This document shows, piece by piece, positions 18,301-25,150 of a stretch of DNA of 64,000 nt. Position 1 is the stretch's first letter; every line of letters begins with the position of its first letter. Made by a program: the position numbers and the translations under genes. The stretch comes from Mycetocola manganoxydans (GTDB lineage Bacteria; Actinomycetota; Actinomycetes; Actinomycetales; Microbacteriaceae), in contig NZ_RCUV01000002.1 of the NCBI RefSeq assembly GCF_003667545.1, positions 124,001 to 188,000 on the forward strand. Direction: 5' to 3'. A model generated the notes under the pieces. That model worked only from the letters and a program-made list of their open reading frames with translations. It searched no databases and was not told where the DNA came from.

Positions 18301-18987
18301 TTCGCCCGCCGCGTCCGCGCGGGGAACCCAGGCACCGAGACCATCCTCGAATCCGGTGTTGAGCGCCGAGAGGTCGGACTCACCAGGGTCGGTTGGATCG
18401 GTCGGGTCTGTGGGATCCGTTGGGTCGGTCGGCTCGTCCGCGCGGAGGGCGGTGATCGAGATGTCATCGACGAGGTAGCTGTACGGCGAGCTGTCGGCGG
18501 AATCGGCCGTGCCGATGTAGGCCTGCAGTGCCGAGGCATCCGCTCCGGCAGGGATCACGTACGTGCCGGTCACCGTCGTCCACGCGTCGGCCGACATCGT
18601 CGTGTTGCCGATCCAGGCGTAGTCGGGCTTCATGACGAAGCGGACATCGGCGGGCGCCGCGTCTGCATCGGCGAGCCGCGCTCGCATCGAGAAAGTGAGC
18701 GAGTCGCCGGCCGCGAGCGTGTCGAAGAACCCGGCGGGAGTCTGGATGCCGCTGAAGTCGGTCGCGCGATCGCCGACGCGAAGCACGGTGCCACCCTCGT
18801 CGTCTGCGACATAGCTGAGTGCCGGTTCACCGCTGGACTCCCACCCGCCGAGGGTGCTGTCTTCGAAGTCGGTAGTGATGAGGGTTTCCGGCTCCGCAGC
18901 TGCGGCCGGGGATGTCAGGACAGGGACCACTAGTGCTGCGGCCAACGTTCCTATGACGATTTTGCGGGACAGGGATCGTACGCTCAT
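15394..18987 (-). CDS. Modular endo-1,4-beta-xylanase (GH10), cell-wall anchored
   Basis: Secreted enzyme of 1197 aa cleaving internal beta-1,4 bonds of xylan. ATG 18987 has AAGGAG upstream; the open frame extends further but lacks a signal there. Layout: signal peptide about 1-32, CBM4/9/22-like module about 39-175, TDP-repeat linker near 186, second such module about 205-350, then GH10 about 360-730. Acid/base Glu is in AFDVVNEVV near 508 and nucleophile Glu in VTELDV near 628. CBM9-like modules follow (the first degenerate, the second about 850-1030), then an Ig-like region, a Pro/Gly/Asp spacer and the sorting signal LADTG near 1160 with a hydrophobic helix and RKRNA tail. That signal implies sortase (class E-like) attachment to peptidoglycan. 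Secretion and anchoring are inferred from these signals. Confidence 0.93.
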   Translation of the reverse strand: MSVRSLSRKIVIGTLAAALVVPVLTSPAAAAEPETLITTDFEDSTLGGWESSGEPALSYVADDEGGTVLRVGDRATDFSGIQTPAGFFDTLAAGDSLTFSMRARLADADAAPADVRFVMKPDYAWIGNTTMSADAWTTVTGTYVIPAGADASALQAYIGTADSADSSPYSYLVDDISITALRADEPTDPTDPTDPTDPTDPGESDLSALNTGFEDGLGAWVPRADAAGEASVSISTDDAHSGTQAALVSERTSQGQGIGHDVTGILLPGQTYEVSAWIKFAGGETAGDVWLSLASTTGETTSYLTVGQFPGMSNSAWVQVTQTFQMSESDSALLYFETAYNGGNTSSFLVDDITVTVPSGGEVEDITPIQDTVDFPVGAAIDSRETTGNAAELLTRHFNQVTAENFMKPEAWYNEAGEFTPHPEADTLMQFAEDNDLAVYGHTLVWHSQTPAWFFQDDAGVALTTSAADQQILRDRMRTHIFNVAGHMYDTYGAFGSDTNPLTAFDVVNEVVSDGNENADGLRRSEWFRILGEDFIDLAFQYADEAFNDEYAAAGADRPVTLFINDYNTEQSGKQVRYRALIERMLERGVPIDGVGHQFHLSLSTPVDSLETALATFSDLGLTQAVTELDVTTGTPVTQAKLVEQGYFYRDAFRIFRDYADELFSVTVWGLTDGRSWRNSSGAPLVFTDALAAKPAYYGIVDAELPARLRTANVFQGDVALDDDATSALQWDQLPLQQIEQSGEFQLRWQPDHLTAFVEVTDDAADSVEFVWGDETATVNRDGSGDVDAVVTETDAGFTVVAHLPLEAAEQGDTVEFDVRILTGETAAGWNSAGAVGTLTLLEPLSYVEVLETGTAPTIDGTVDEVWAEAGTIETGKQVEGTAGASAGFRTLWRENTLYLLAEVTDSEVDVSGSDPWIQDSVEVYVDAGNVKNGSYRYDDTQIRISADNAVSFGTGDEPFQRARVESATTRTDGGYLVEVAVSLLEYGGEGSFHGLDVQVNDAADGARTGIRNWADPSGAGYQSTSRWGVAQLVSAVAGTEPQISLSPGSVVAGGDVGVQLTGFEPDTEVELVLRNPVAAGFTLFAVAAPIELTTVVTDAAGAASVRVTIPASTEADAYEIAALADGETVAAASLTVTAAAGEPGSDPGAEPGADPTGADDLADTGANIAGWLLAALMLVLGGIVLMRKRNAARIES

Positions 18988-19060
18988 GACGCTCCTTTGC
19001 GTGGAAAAGCGAGACTGCATTGCGGTGCGGAACGACTGCCGTCTGCACCCGACGGATTCC

Positions 19061-19150
19061 CGAAACTTTCGACAACAACGTCGAAAGCGCGTGAGTTGCT
19101 CGCAGCCTATGTCGGAGTGTCTTTTGTTGTCAAGAGCCACAAACTTTCGG
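19061..19150 (-). promoter_or_regulatory. Xylanase promoter with CGAAACTTTCG-type operators
   Basis: Minus strand: -35 TTGACA at 19133-19128 and -10 TAGGCT at 19109-19104, 18 bases apart. Downstream lie CGAAACTTTCG (19061-19071) and the overlapping inverted repeat CTTTCGAC-6-GTCGAAAG (19066-19087). Just upstream of the -35 is CAAACTTTCGG (19140-19150). Palindromes of the form GAAAnTTTC are, to my recollection, a recurring element before xylanase genes of Streptomyces (BxlR/Xln type). Binding of a LacI-family xylan regulator here is inference. Confidence 0.65.
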
Positions 19151-19243
19151 AAAACCCTCGAACGAGGGGTGTCCTTGCGGAGCGACGGTGGGCCGCTCGA
19201 GAGGTGTCTACTTCGCGTTTGATCGCGACGGCACCAGAGGTGA

Positions 19244-19320
19244 TTCCTGAGCGTCGCTTGCGACCACGTCGAAGGGCGGTTCCTGAGCAGGTCGCTTGGC
19301 GACCGCGTCGAAGGGCGGTT
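19244..19320. repeat. Two tandem copies of a TTCCTGAGC...GTCGAAGGGCGG repeat
   Basis: Two adjacent units of about 38-40 bp, each reading (A/T)TTCCTGAGC, then GTCGCTTG(G)CGACC, then CGTCGAAGGGCGG. The inner GGTCGCTTGGCGACC is self-complementary. Such CTGAGC...GTCGAAGG units are widespread interspersed repeats in Micrococcales genomes. They lie between the xylanase promoter and the SRP RNA 3' end. Confidence 0.6.
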
Positions 19321-19344
19321 ACCCGTACAGCACGAGTTAATGGA

Positions 19345-19436
19345 AAAAGACTCCTCGCGCACCCGCCAGAGCCCGGTTACCCTTGCTACGTTTCCGTCCT
19401 GGGGGAGTTGGCCTGGATGGCGCCACGCGAGGAGCC
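19345..19436 (-). ncRNA. ffs: Signal recognition particle RNA (small, 4.5S type)
   Basis: Read on the minus strand, the terminal stem CTCCTCGCG (19434-19426) pairs with CGCGAGGAG (19359-19351). The centre holds the SRP54-binding domain IV: CCCCCAGGACGGAAACGTAGC followed by AAGGGTAACC, with an ACG-GAAA-CGT tetraloop hairpin and the asymmetric AGCA/CAGG loop. The actinobacterial flank GGGCTCTGGCGGGTGC is present. TCTTTTT follows, giving a factor-independent terminator. A -10 box TAGAAT at 19449-19444 places the 5' end near 19437. The RNA pairs with Ffh to target membrane proteins. Confidence 0.93.
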
Positions 19437-19443
19437 AGCATCC

Positions 19444-19449
19444 ATTCTA
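19444..19449 (-). promoter_or_regulatory. -10 box of the SRP RNA gene
   Basis: TAGAAT on the minus strand, seven bases before the predicted RNA 5' end. No convincing -35 hexamer is visible 16-18 bases upstream. Confidence 0.5.
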
Positions 19450-19558
19450 CGACATCGTGGGGAGGTGTCGTGCGCGCGTGATCGGGTGCGGTCGGGAGCT
19501 CTCCTCAAGCGCGATAGGATAGCTGAGGTTGAAAACGTGTGAACGTTGATTCCGGCCA

Positions 19559-19646
19559 GGAGAATTCGCCTAGTGGCCTATGGCGCACGCTTGGAAAGCG
19601 TGTTGGGTTAACGCCCTCGGGGGTTCGAATCCCCCATTCTCCGCCA
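19559..19646 (+). tRNA. tRNA-Ser (anticodon GGA)
   Basis: Class II tRNA of 88 nt including an encoded CCA. The acceptor stem GGAGAAT (19559-19565) pairs with ATTCTCC (19636-19642), with discriminator G and CCA 19644-19646. The anticodon loop is CTTGGAAAG (GGA), a long variable arm GTTGGGTTAACGCCCTC follows, and the T-arm is GGGGGTTCGAATCCCCC. It reads UCC/UCU codons. Confidence 0.97.
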
Positions 19647-19654
19647 CAGAAACA

Positions 19655-19688
19655 CAGAAACGCCCACCCGAAATGGTGGGCGTTTCTG
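19655..19688 (+). terminator. Terminator of tRNA-Ser
   Basis: Perfect 14-bp stem CAGAAACGCCCACC / GGTGGGCGTTTCTG with loop CGAAAT, nine bases after the tRNA CCA. The distal stem strand ends GCGTTTCTG rather than in a long T-run. Confidence 0.8.
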
Positions 19689-19701
19689 CGTCCCGGGACA
19701 G

Positions 19702-19762
19702 AAGCGTGTTGGGTTACCGCGCACCGTCCATTCGGAGCTCGAATCCCCCATTCTCCGCCACA
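19702..19762 (+). pseudogene. Truncated second copy of tRNA-Ser (3' half)
   Basis: GAAGCGTGTTGGGTTACC ... CGAATCCCCCATTCTCCGCCA repeats the tRNA sequence from the anticodon stem 3' strand to the CCA. The acceptor 5' strand, D-arm and anticodon are missing, and the T-stem 5' strand is mutated (TTCGGAGCTCGAATCC). It cannot fold as a tRNA. Together with the following terminator it forms a direct repeat of about 106 bp with 19596-19700. Confidence 0.85.
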
Positions 19763-19769
19763 GAAACAG

Positions 19770-19801
19770 AGAAACGCCCACCCGAAACGGTGGGCGTTTC
19801 T
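19770..19801 (+). terminator. Duplicated copy of the tRNA-Ser terminator
   Basis: 13-bp stem AGAAACGCCCACC / GGTGGGCGTTTCT with loop CGAAAC. It is almost identical to the terminator at 19655-19688 and part of the same tandem duplication. Confidence 0.8.
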
Positions 19802-19828
19802 GCGTCCCGGGGAACATCCGCCCGCGCT

Positions 19829-19884
19829 TCAGTTGTCACAAACACGCCGCAAAACCCCGAATAGCGTGCGTTAGCGACAAGTGA
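19829..19884. repeat. Dispersed palindrome family C, copy C1
   Basis: Begins TTCAGTTGTCACAAACACGC and ends GTTAGCGACAAGTGAA; the ends are inverted complements with one mismatch. A near copy follows at 19911-19967 and a third lies at 54725-54782. The rest of 19802-20078 holds nothing else I can recognise. Confidence 0.65.
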
Positions 19885-19910
19885 ACGCACCCCGTGGCAT
19901 CCGCCCGGCC

Positions 19911-19967
19911 TCAGTTGTCACAAATGCGCGCAAGAGCGCCGAATAGCGGGCGTTAGCGACAATTGAG
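19911..19967. repeat. Dispersed palindrome family C, copy C2
   Basis: TCAGTTGTCACAAATGCGCG ... GCGTTAGCGACAATTGAGC, about 80 bp downstream of C1 and in the same orientation. Both copies are followed by CCCCGTGGCATCCG, so the repeated unit is larger than the palindrome. Confidence 0.65.
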
Positions 19968-20078
19968 CGAGCCCCGTGGCATCCGAGATGTTTCTCACCC
20001 ATGCGGGTGGTCCCCCAATAGGTGGCTATGCGCGACCCTATTCATGCACCAGAATGAAGTCCGAGGCGGGGGCGCAAC

Positions 20079-20633
20079 GTGACGAGTATGACCGAAGACA
20101 AAGTGATGGTGTCCGTTCGCGTTCGCCAGGGGCTCCTTGCCCAGGGCATCGCGGCGGTGCTTGCGCTGAGCGTGCCGGTGTTGCTGGCGCTGTACTGGCT
20201 GACCATCCCGAGCGGAAGCTGGGTGTGGGTCGCCGTGGCGCATGCCTTCGTAATCGCCTTCCTGGTCTACTCGATCATCCGTTATCTGCGTGTACGCGTC
20301 ACCGTGACGCCGACCCATCTGGTCGAACACCGGTTCTTCTGGGGAACCACGCGGGTCCCCTTCGAAGACATCGACCGCGTCGTGATGCTCGAGATGCATC
20401 GCACCATGGCGTCGCAGTCCCGGTTGCAGATGTTTGTGCTCGATGCCTCCGGCCAGCCGCTGGTGCGGATGCGCGGCGAATACTGGTCACGCAACGGCAT
20501 CAACCGCATCGCTTCGCACCTCACCATGGCTCCGATCGAGCACATCGATCACCCGGTCACGCTCGATGAGCTGCAGGCGACGCGACCCGAGATGCTCTAC
20601 TGGTTCGAGCGTCGACCGCGCCGGATGCCCTAG
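20079..20633 (+). CDS. Small membrane protein with PH-like C-terminal domain
   Basis: Protein of 184 aa, unrecognised by name. Two adjacent hydrophobic helices (about residues 20-40 and 44-66, IAAVLALSVPVLLALYW and VWVAVAHAFVIAFLVYSI) are followed by VRVTVTPTHLVEHRFFWGTTRVPFEDIDRVV, a pattern typical of bacterial PH/YdbS-like domains. Start may be GTG 20079 or ATG 20088; neither has a strong ribosome site. The TAG stop lies in a CTAG shared with the convergent acetyltransferase stop. Confidence 0.75.
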   Translation: MTSMTEDKVMVSVRVRQGLLAQGIAAVLALSVPVLLALYWLTIPSGSWVWVAVAHAFVIAFLVYSIIRYLRVRVTVTPTHLVEHRFFWGTTRVPFEDIDRVVMLEMHRTMASQSRLQMFVLDASGQPLVRMRGEYWSRNGINRIASHLTMAPIEHIDHPVTLDELQATRPEMLYWFERRPRRMP

Positions 20634-21214
20634 GGAAGCTTCCTGCCCAGCGTCACCCCACCGGCATCCGCTGCCAGCTCGGTGAAACCCACCCGTTTGT
20701 AGAACGCCTGAGCGTTCGTATTGGCGGTCCCGACGACGAGGTGCAGACCACGGATGCCCCGCTCGGCAAGCGACGCGGCAAGCGTCTCGATCAGCGAGCG
20801 GCCGAAACCCTGCCCCTGCGCCTCCGGCAACAGGTCGATGTGCAGGTGGGCCGGGTACTCATCGACGGCGGGGATGAGCATCCGGTTCGGGTTCGCGACG
20901 GACGCGAGCAACTCCTTGTCTGGCCCGTCGGCGTCATACCGCGTTGCCGCTCGAGGCCACCAGCCGGTGTTGAACCAGTCAGCGAACGCGCGGGTGTCAG
21001 CGGTTCCGATGATGTACCCCACCGCCCGCTCACCGTTGTCGACGACGAACGCGAGCTCGGGCTCCCTGTCCACGTACGGCAGGGCGTAGATGTCAGGGAG
21101 GAGGCCGTCAGATGAGTGCAGCCCCGTGGCATCCTGCCCGCTGTCACCGGTTCGTACGCAGATGTCAGCGATCGCAGGGCGGTCGGCGGGCGTGTACGGG
21201 CGAATGCGCATCAT
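20630..21214 (-). CDS. GNAT-family N-acetyltransferase
   Basis: Protein of 194 aa from ATG 21214 (GTG 21232 is an alternative). It opens MRIRPYTPADRPAIADIC, ends with AFYKRVGFTEL and carries the acetyl-CoA binding segment LLPEAQGQGFGRSLIETL (the Q/R-x-x-G-x-G motif A). It resembles the protein/amino-sugar acetyltransferases with long N-terminal halves (O-GlcNAcase C-terminal-like). Acceptor unknown. It converges on the neighbouring gene with stops overlapping in one palindromic CTAG. Confidence 0.85.
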   Translation of the reverse strand: MMRIRPYTPADRPAIADICVRTGDSGQDATGLHSSDGLLPDIYALPYVDREPELAFVVDNGERAVGYIIGTADTRAFADWFNTGWWPRAATRYDADGPDKELLASVANPNRMLIPAVDEYPAHLHIDLLPEAQGQGFGRSLIETLAASLAERGIRGLHLVVGTANTNAQAFYKRVGFTELAADAGGVTLGRKLP

Positions 21215-21326
21215 CCGGCCGAGTTTACGCACGTCGTCGCATTTCTGACGGAGTGCCCGTTTCGAACCGCTGAGGTTGTGGCCGCTGGGTTCAGGTTGAC
21301 CTGTGTGCCCCTTCTAGGCTGGGGCC

Positions 21327-22134
21327 ATGACCTGGCACCCCGCGACGCTCGAAGAGTACCTGCTGCGCTGGCGGTTGACACCCACCGGCAGCGCGTTCTC
21401 CACGCCGTCGTCGCACCTGCAGCCGGTCCTCCGCGGCGGGGAGCCCGCGATGCTCAAGGTCGCCCGGATCGACGAGGAAGCGAACGGATGCCGCCTGCTG
21501 GCCGGGCAACGGCGCCGCTCGCGTGCTCGAGCTCGATGAGCACGCCGCGGTCATCGAGCAGGGCGGCGCGTCGCTCGTGCCGGGTTCGGCGGAGGATGAC
21601 GACCGGGCCACGCGTACCCTCTGCGGTGTCGCGGCGACGCTGCACGCGGCATCCGACCGGGCCTTTTCTGAGCGGCCGCACGGACTGATTCCCCTCGACG
21701 TCTGGTTTCGGGCGCTGTTCGCGCGTGCTGAGAGGGGCGGCCCATACGCCCGCGGTGCCGATCTCGCCCGGCGGCTGATCGCTCGCGGCGGCCACACGGT
21801 GGTGCTCCATGGCGACCTGCACCACGGCAATGTGCTCGATTTCGGCGCGCGCGGGTGGCTCGCGATCGACCCGAAGTACCTCATCGGCGACCGGGTTTTC
21901 GATTACACGAACATCCTTTGCAATCCTGACCCGGTGCTCGCTGAATCCCGGTTCGACCGACGGGTTGAGCTCATCTCCCAGCTCGCTGGGATCCCCGAGC
22001 GGGAGCTTCTGGAGTGGATCGTCGCGTGGACAGCGCTGAGCGCGAGCTGGTTCGCCGACGACGGCCGCGACGACGACGAGCGGCGGATTCTGCGGATCGG
22101 CGCGCTCGCCGAGGCGCGGCTGTCCATCGGGTGA
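21327..22134 (+). pseudogene. Aminoglycoside/hydroxyurea phosphotransferase-like kinase, frameshifted
   Basis: Two consecutive frames make one kinase of the PF04655 (APH(6)/hydroxyurea resistance) type. Frame one (21327 to about 21503) gives WHPATLEEYLLRWRL ... GEPAMLKVARIDEEANGCRLLA. Frame two (from about 21502) gives GNGAARVLELDEHAAVIEQGG, with catalytic HGDLHHGNVLDF and the metal-binding IDPK motif. The family normally has a WW pair right at the junction. The missing piece and the frame change fit an 8-base loss between two GGCC repeats near 21499-21505. All other motifs are intact, so the break may be recent or a sequencing error. Confidence 0.8.
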
Positions 22135-22162
22135 GGGCGGTTGTGGGCCGAGGGTAGGAAAA

Positions 22163-22211
22163 AGTGCCGGGAAAAGGATGAGGTGAGCGACAGCATCCTT
22201 TTCCCGGCACT
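22163..22211. terminator. Strong bidirectional hairpin between convergent genes
   Basis: Perfect 18-bp stem AGTGCCGGGAAAAGGATG (22163-22180) with its complement at 22194-22211 and a 13-nt loop. It lies between the phosphotransferase and the ATPase gene on the other strand, so it can serve both. Confidence 0.85.
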
Positions 22212-22259
22212 ATGTCCTTGTCTCAGCGCGACGTCCCGGCGAGGCTCCGCCCTCCCCCG

Positions 22260-24899
22260 CTAACGCCGCCGACGAGTGCCGAAGATTCCCTCGACAACCC
22301 CGGTCAGGATCGTTTTGGTCGCCCGGGAGCCGAGCACCTCTTCGAGCACCGTCTTCTGCTTGCGAGTATTGGTGCGTCTCGCGGTGCCCTGCGTTTTGCG
22401 GAGCAGCCGCTCGTATTCGGCATCCGCCTTCTTTTGTGCGGCGGCCTGGGCCTTGTCCATCGCCGCTTTCTGCCTGGCGTATTCGGCTTCGGCCTTAGCC
22501 CGCTCGAGCGCCTGTTCCTCGGCGGCAGCGGCCTGGTTCGCCGCCTCCATCTTCGCCGCGAGGATCTCGCGCGCCGACTCACGATCGACCGCCGTGCCGT
22601 ATTTGGGCAGCAAAGCGGATGCCGCGACCGCGTCGTCGATAGCGGCATCCGGAGACGGTGACATCAGTCCCCGGGGAGCGCGCAGACGGGTCCAGACGAC
22701 GGGTGCCGGGGCGCCCTTTTCGTTCATCACCGTCACGATCGCTTCGCCGGTTCCGAGCATGGTGAGGGTGTCTTCGAGGTCGTAGCCGGAGTTGGGGTAG
22801 GTGGACACCGTCGCACGGAGAGCTTTTGCGTCGTCGGGAGTGAATGCGCGCAACTGGTGCTGCACGCGGGAGCCGAGCTGGGCGAGCACGTCGCCGGGAA
22901 CGTCCTTCGGCGTCTGCGTGACGAAGAAGATGCCGACTCCCTTGGAGCGGATGAGCCGCACCGTCTGGATGATCTGCGCGAGGAAGTCCTTCGACGCATC
23001 CCTGAACAGAAGATGGGCCTCGTCGAAGAAGAACACGAGCTTGGGTTTGTCGAGGTCGCCGACCTCGGGGAGATCGTTGAACAGGTCGGCGAGCAGCCAC
23101 ATGAGGAACGTCGAGTAGAGGGCGGGCTTGTCCTGCACGCCGGGGACCTCGAGCAGGCTGATGATGCCGCGGCCGTCTGTCGTGGTGCGGAGGAACTCGG
23201 CGGTGTCGATCTCGGGCTCACCGAAAAACACATCAGCGCCCTGGTCGGCGAACGTGATGAGCTCGCGGAGGATGACACCGACTGTTGCGCTGGAGAGACC
23301 GCCGAGCTCCTTGAGTTCGGCCTTACCTTCGTCGCTGATCAGGAAACTGAGCACCGCGCGCAGGTCGGTGAGATCGAGAAGCGGAAGCCCGGCCCGGTCG
23401 GCGTAGTGGAAGACGAGGCCCAGGCTGGACTCCTGCGTGTCGTTGAGCCCGAGGACCTTGCTCAGGAGGATCGGCCCGAAACCCGCGATCGTGGCGCGGA
23501 TCGGCACCCCCTTGCCGATGCCTCCGAGCGAGAAGTACTCGAGCGGGAACGCCTCTGGCGTCCACTCCTGCCCGATCCCCCGCGTGCGTTTCAGGAGCTT
23601 CTCGTTGCCGTCGCCTGGCACCGCCATCCCGGAGAGGTCGCCCTTGATGTCGGCGGCGAACACCGAGACACCGTGGGTGCTCAACTGCTCGGCGAGCACC
23701 TGCAGGGTGCGGGTCTTGCCGGTTCCGGTCGCGCCGGCGACGAGCCCGTGCCGGTTCGTCATCGCGAGCGGGATGCGAACCTGCACATCGGACTGCGGGT
23801 CACCGTTGACGAGTGCGCCCATCTCGAGCGCGGGTCCGTCAAAGGTGTAACCAACTCGAATCGTCTCGATTTCGGTGGCGTCGAGGGGGCCGGATGCTGC
23901 GGGTACGGCGGTCGCTGCTGGCTCCGGTACCGACGCGGCGGCCTCTGCCACTGGCGCTGCTCCTGCCGTTCCTGCCGTGGTTGGCGCTGCGGGCGCTACC
24001 ACCTCCGGCACCGACGCGGCCTCTGCCGCATGGGCGACTTCTGCCGCGGTCTGCGTGGAATCCGCCGCCGCCGAGGCGCTTGCGGTCTCCGCCTGCTCGG
24101 CCGATTCGCCGGCGGCTACGGCGCTCGATTCTGCGGCTGATCGGGCGCTCAAGAGCGCGTCGGCTGCAGCCCGTGCGGCCGCGTCACCTGCATCAGCATC
24201 GTGTGCCGCAGCAGCCTCGGGCGCCGGGGTCGCGGGCGCCGCAGCATCAGGTGCCGGGTGTGCCGCAGCGTCGGGGGCCGGGGGCGCCGCAGCGTCGGGT
24301 GCCGGGGTCGCGGCAGTCACCTCGGGTGAAACAGCAGCCGCTTGAGCCGAGACAGCAGCAGCTTCATGAGCAGGAGCATCTGTCTGCCGCACGGCGGCAT
24401 CTTCGAAGGACCGCATGCCTGCCGCGGTAGCGGCCGCAGCAGCGTCGGCCGCACCAGCAGGCACTTCAGGCGCAGGAACATCTGCCTGCTGCACGGCGGC
24501 AGCGTCGGAAGACCGCATGGCTGCCGCGGTCGTCGCCGCTGCAGCTTCTTCCGCCGATTCCCGCGCGGCCACAGCGGTGGAGTCTGCCGCGGCTTTCGCG
24601 GTGGCGGTCGCGTCGGCGGCGGCGGTCGCCGCGGCATCCGTTGACCGGTTCTTCGCTGCTGTCGCTGCGTTCGCGGCTGAACGGGCTGCGGTGGTCGCGG
24701 CCTCACCGTCGGCGGTCGCTTTCTCGGCCGTCGCCTGCGCTTGAGCTTCGGCATGGGCCTTGGCTGCTGCGGCGGCATCCTCGAGTCGCTGCAGGGCGGC
24801 GGCCGCTGCGGCCTGCGCTTGCTCAGCAGCTGCCGCGAGCGCGGCCGCTTCGGCCCGCGCGGCGGCAAGTGGATCGGTCGGGTCAGCAGCATCGCTCAT
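22260..24899 (-). CDS. HerA/DUF853-family ATPase with long Ala-rich N-terminal region
   Basis: Protein of 879 aa. The C-terminal 540 residues form a HerA/FtsK-like helicase domain of the DUF853 family: Walker A VAGATGTGKTRTLQVL, FAADIKGDLSGMA, GLNDTQESSLGLVFHYAD, Walker B KLVFFFDEAHLLF and FFVTQTPKDVPGDVLAQLGSR. Residues 1-345 are low complexity, mostly Ala with Asp, Glu, Pro and Ser. They include a repeated unit AAxMRSxxDAAxxQxD(V/A)PAxE, and the first 60 residues look like a coiled coil. The tail (about 790-850) is a charged Ala/Lys/Glu coiled coil ending in basic residues. Ordinary DUF853 proteins are about 500-550 aa, so the head is an unusual addition. Cellular role unknown. Confidence 0.88.
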   Translation of the reverse strand: MSDAADPTDPLAAARAEAAALAAAAEQAQAAAAAALQRLEDAAAAAKAHAEAQAQATAEKATADGEAATTAARSAANAATAAKNRSTDAAATAAADATATAKAAADSTAVAARESAEEAAAATTAAAMRSSDAAAVQQADVPAPEVPAGAADAAAAATAAGMRSFEDAAVRQTDAPAHEAAAVSAQAAAVSPEVTAATPAPDAAAPPAPDAAAHPAPDAAAPATPAPEAAAAHDADAGDAAARAAADALLSARSAAESSAVAAGESAEQAETASASAAADSTQTAAEVAHAAEAASVPEVVAPAAPTTAGTAGAAPVAEAAASVPEPAATAVPAASGPLDATEIETIRVGYTFDGPALEMGALVNGDPQSDVQVRIPLAMTNRHGLVAGATGTGKTRTLQVLAEQLSTHGVSVFAADIKGDLSGMAVPGDGNEKLLKRTRGIGQEWTPEAFPLEYFSLGGIGKGVPIRATIAGFGPILLSKVLGLNDTQESSLGLVFHYADRAGLPLLDLTDLRAVLSFLISDEGKAELKELGGLSSATVGVILRELITFADQGADVFFGEPEIDTAEFLRTTTDGRGIISLLEVPGVQDKPALYSTFLMWLLADLFNDLPEVGDLDKPKLVFFFDEAHLLFRDASKDFLAQIIQTVRLIRSKGVGIFFVTQTPKDVPGDVLAQLGSRVQHQLRAFTPDDAKALRATVSTYPNSGYDLEDTLTMLGTGEAIVTVMNEKGAPAPVVWTRLRAPRGLMSPSPDAAIDDAVAASALLPKYGTAVDRESAREILAAKMEAANQAAAAEEQALERAKAEAEYARQKAAMDKAQAAAQKKADAEYERLLRKTQGTARRTNTRKQKTVLEEVLGSRATKTILTGVVEGIFGTRRRR

Positions 24900-25077
24900 G
24901 CGTCGAGCCTATCCACCTGCCGTTGCGGGCGGCCGGTGCTTGCGCGGGAGCTCGATTCGCGTGGTGGCCGTGACTAACGTCGGAAAAACCCGACACACGG
25001 CCCCAGATCGGGCACGTCGAGCCCTCATTGGCCCGAAACTCCGAAGTTGCACACACCCCAACCCGCGCCCCCGGACA

Positions 25078-25144
25078 CTTCGGGAGGAAAAACGTGGGGT
25101 TCATCCACCCATAGGGCCCGGACCCCGCGATTTTCCTCCCGAAG
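25078..25144. repeat. Dispersed palindrome family A, copy A3
   Basis: Left arm CTTCGGGAGGAAAAACG (25078-25094) and right arm CGATTTTCCTCCCGAAG (25128-25144) pair with one mismatch. The centre again has GTGGGGTTCATCCAC plus GGACCCC. It lies downstream of the flavoenzyme gene that ends at 25195. Confidence 0.8.
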
Positions 25145-25150
25145 CACAAC

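Noticed and set aside
18375-18435. Short tandem repeat GGTCGGTTGGATCGG... considered as a minisatellite or CRISPR-like array
   Set aside because: It is in frame and encodes a Thr-Asp-Pro linker between binding modules of the xylanase; there are no spacers.
18988-19362. N-terminal extension of the xylanase reading frame
   Set aside because: It would pass through the promoter and reach into the SRP RNA gene. The signal peptide begins at ATG 18987 with AAGGAG upstream.
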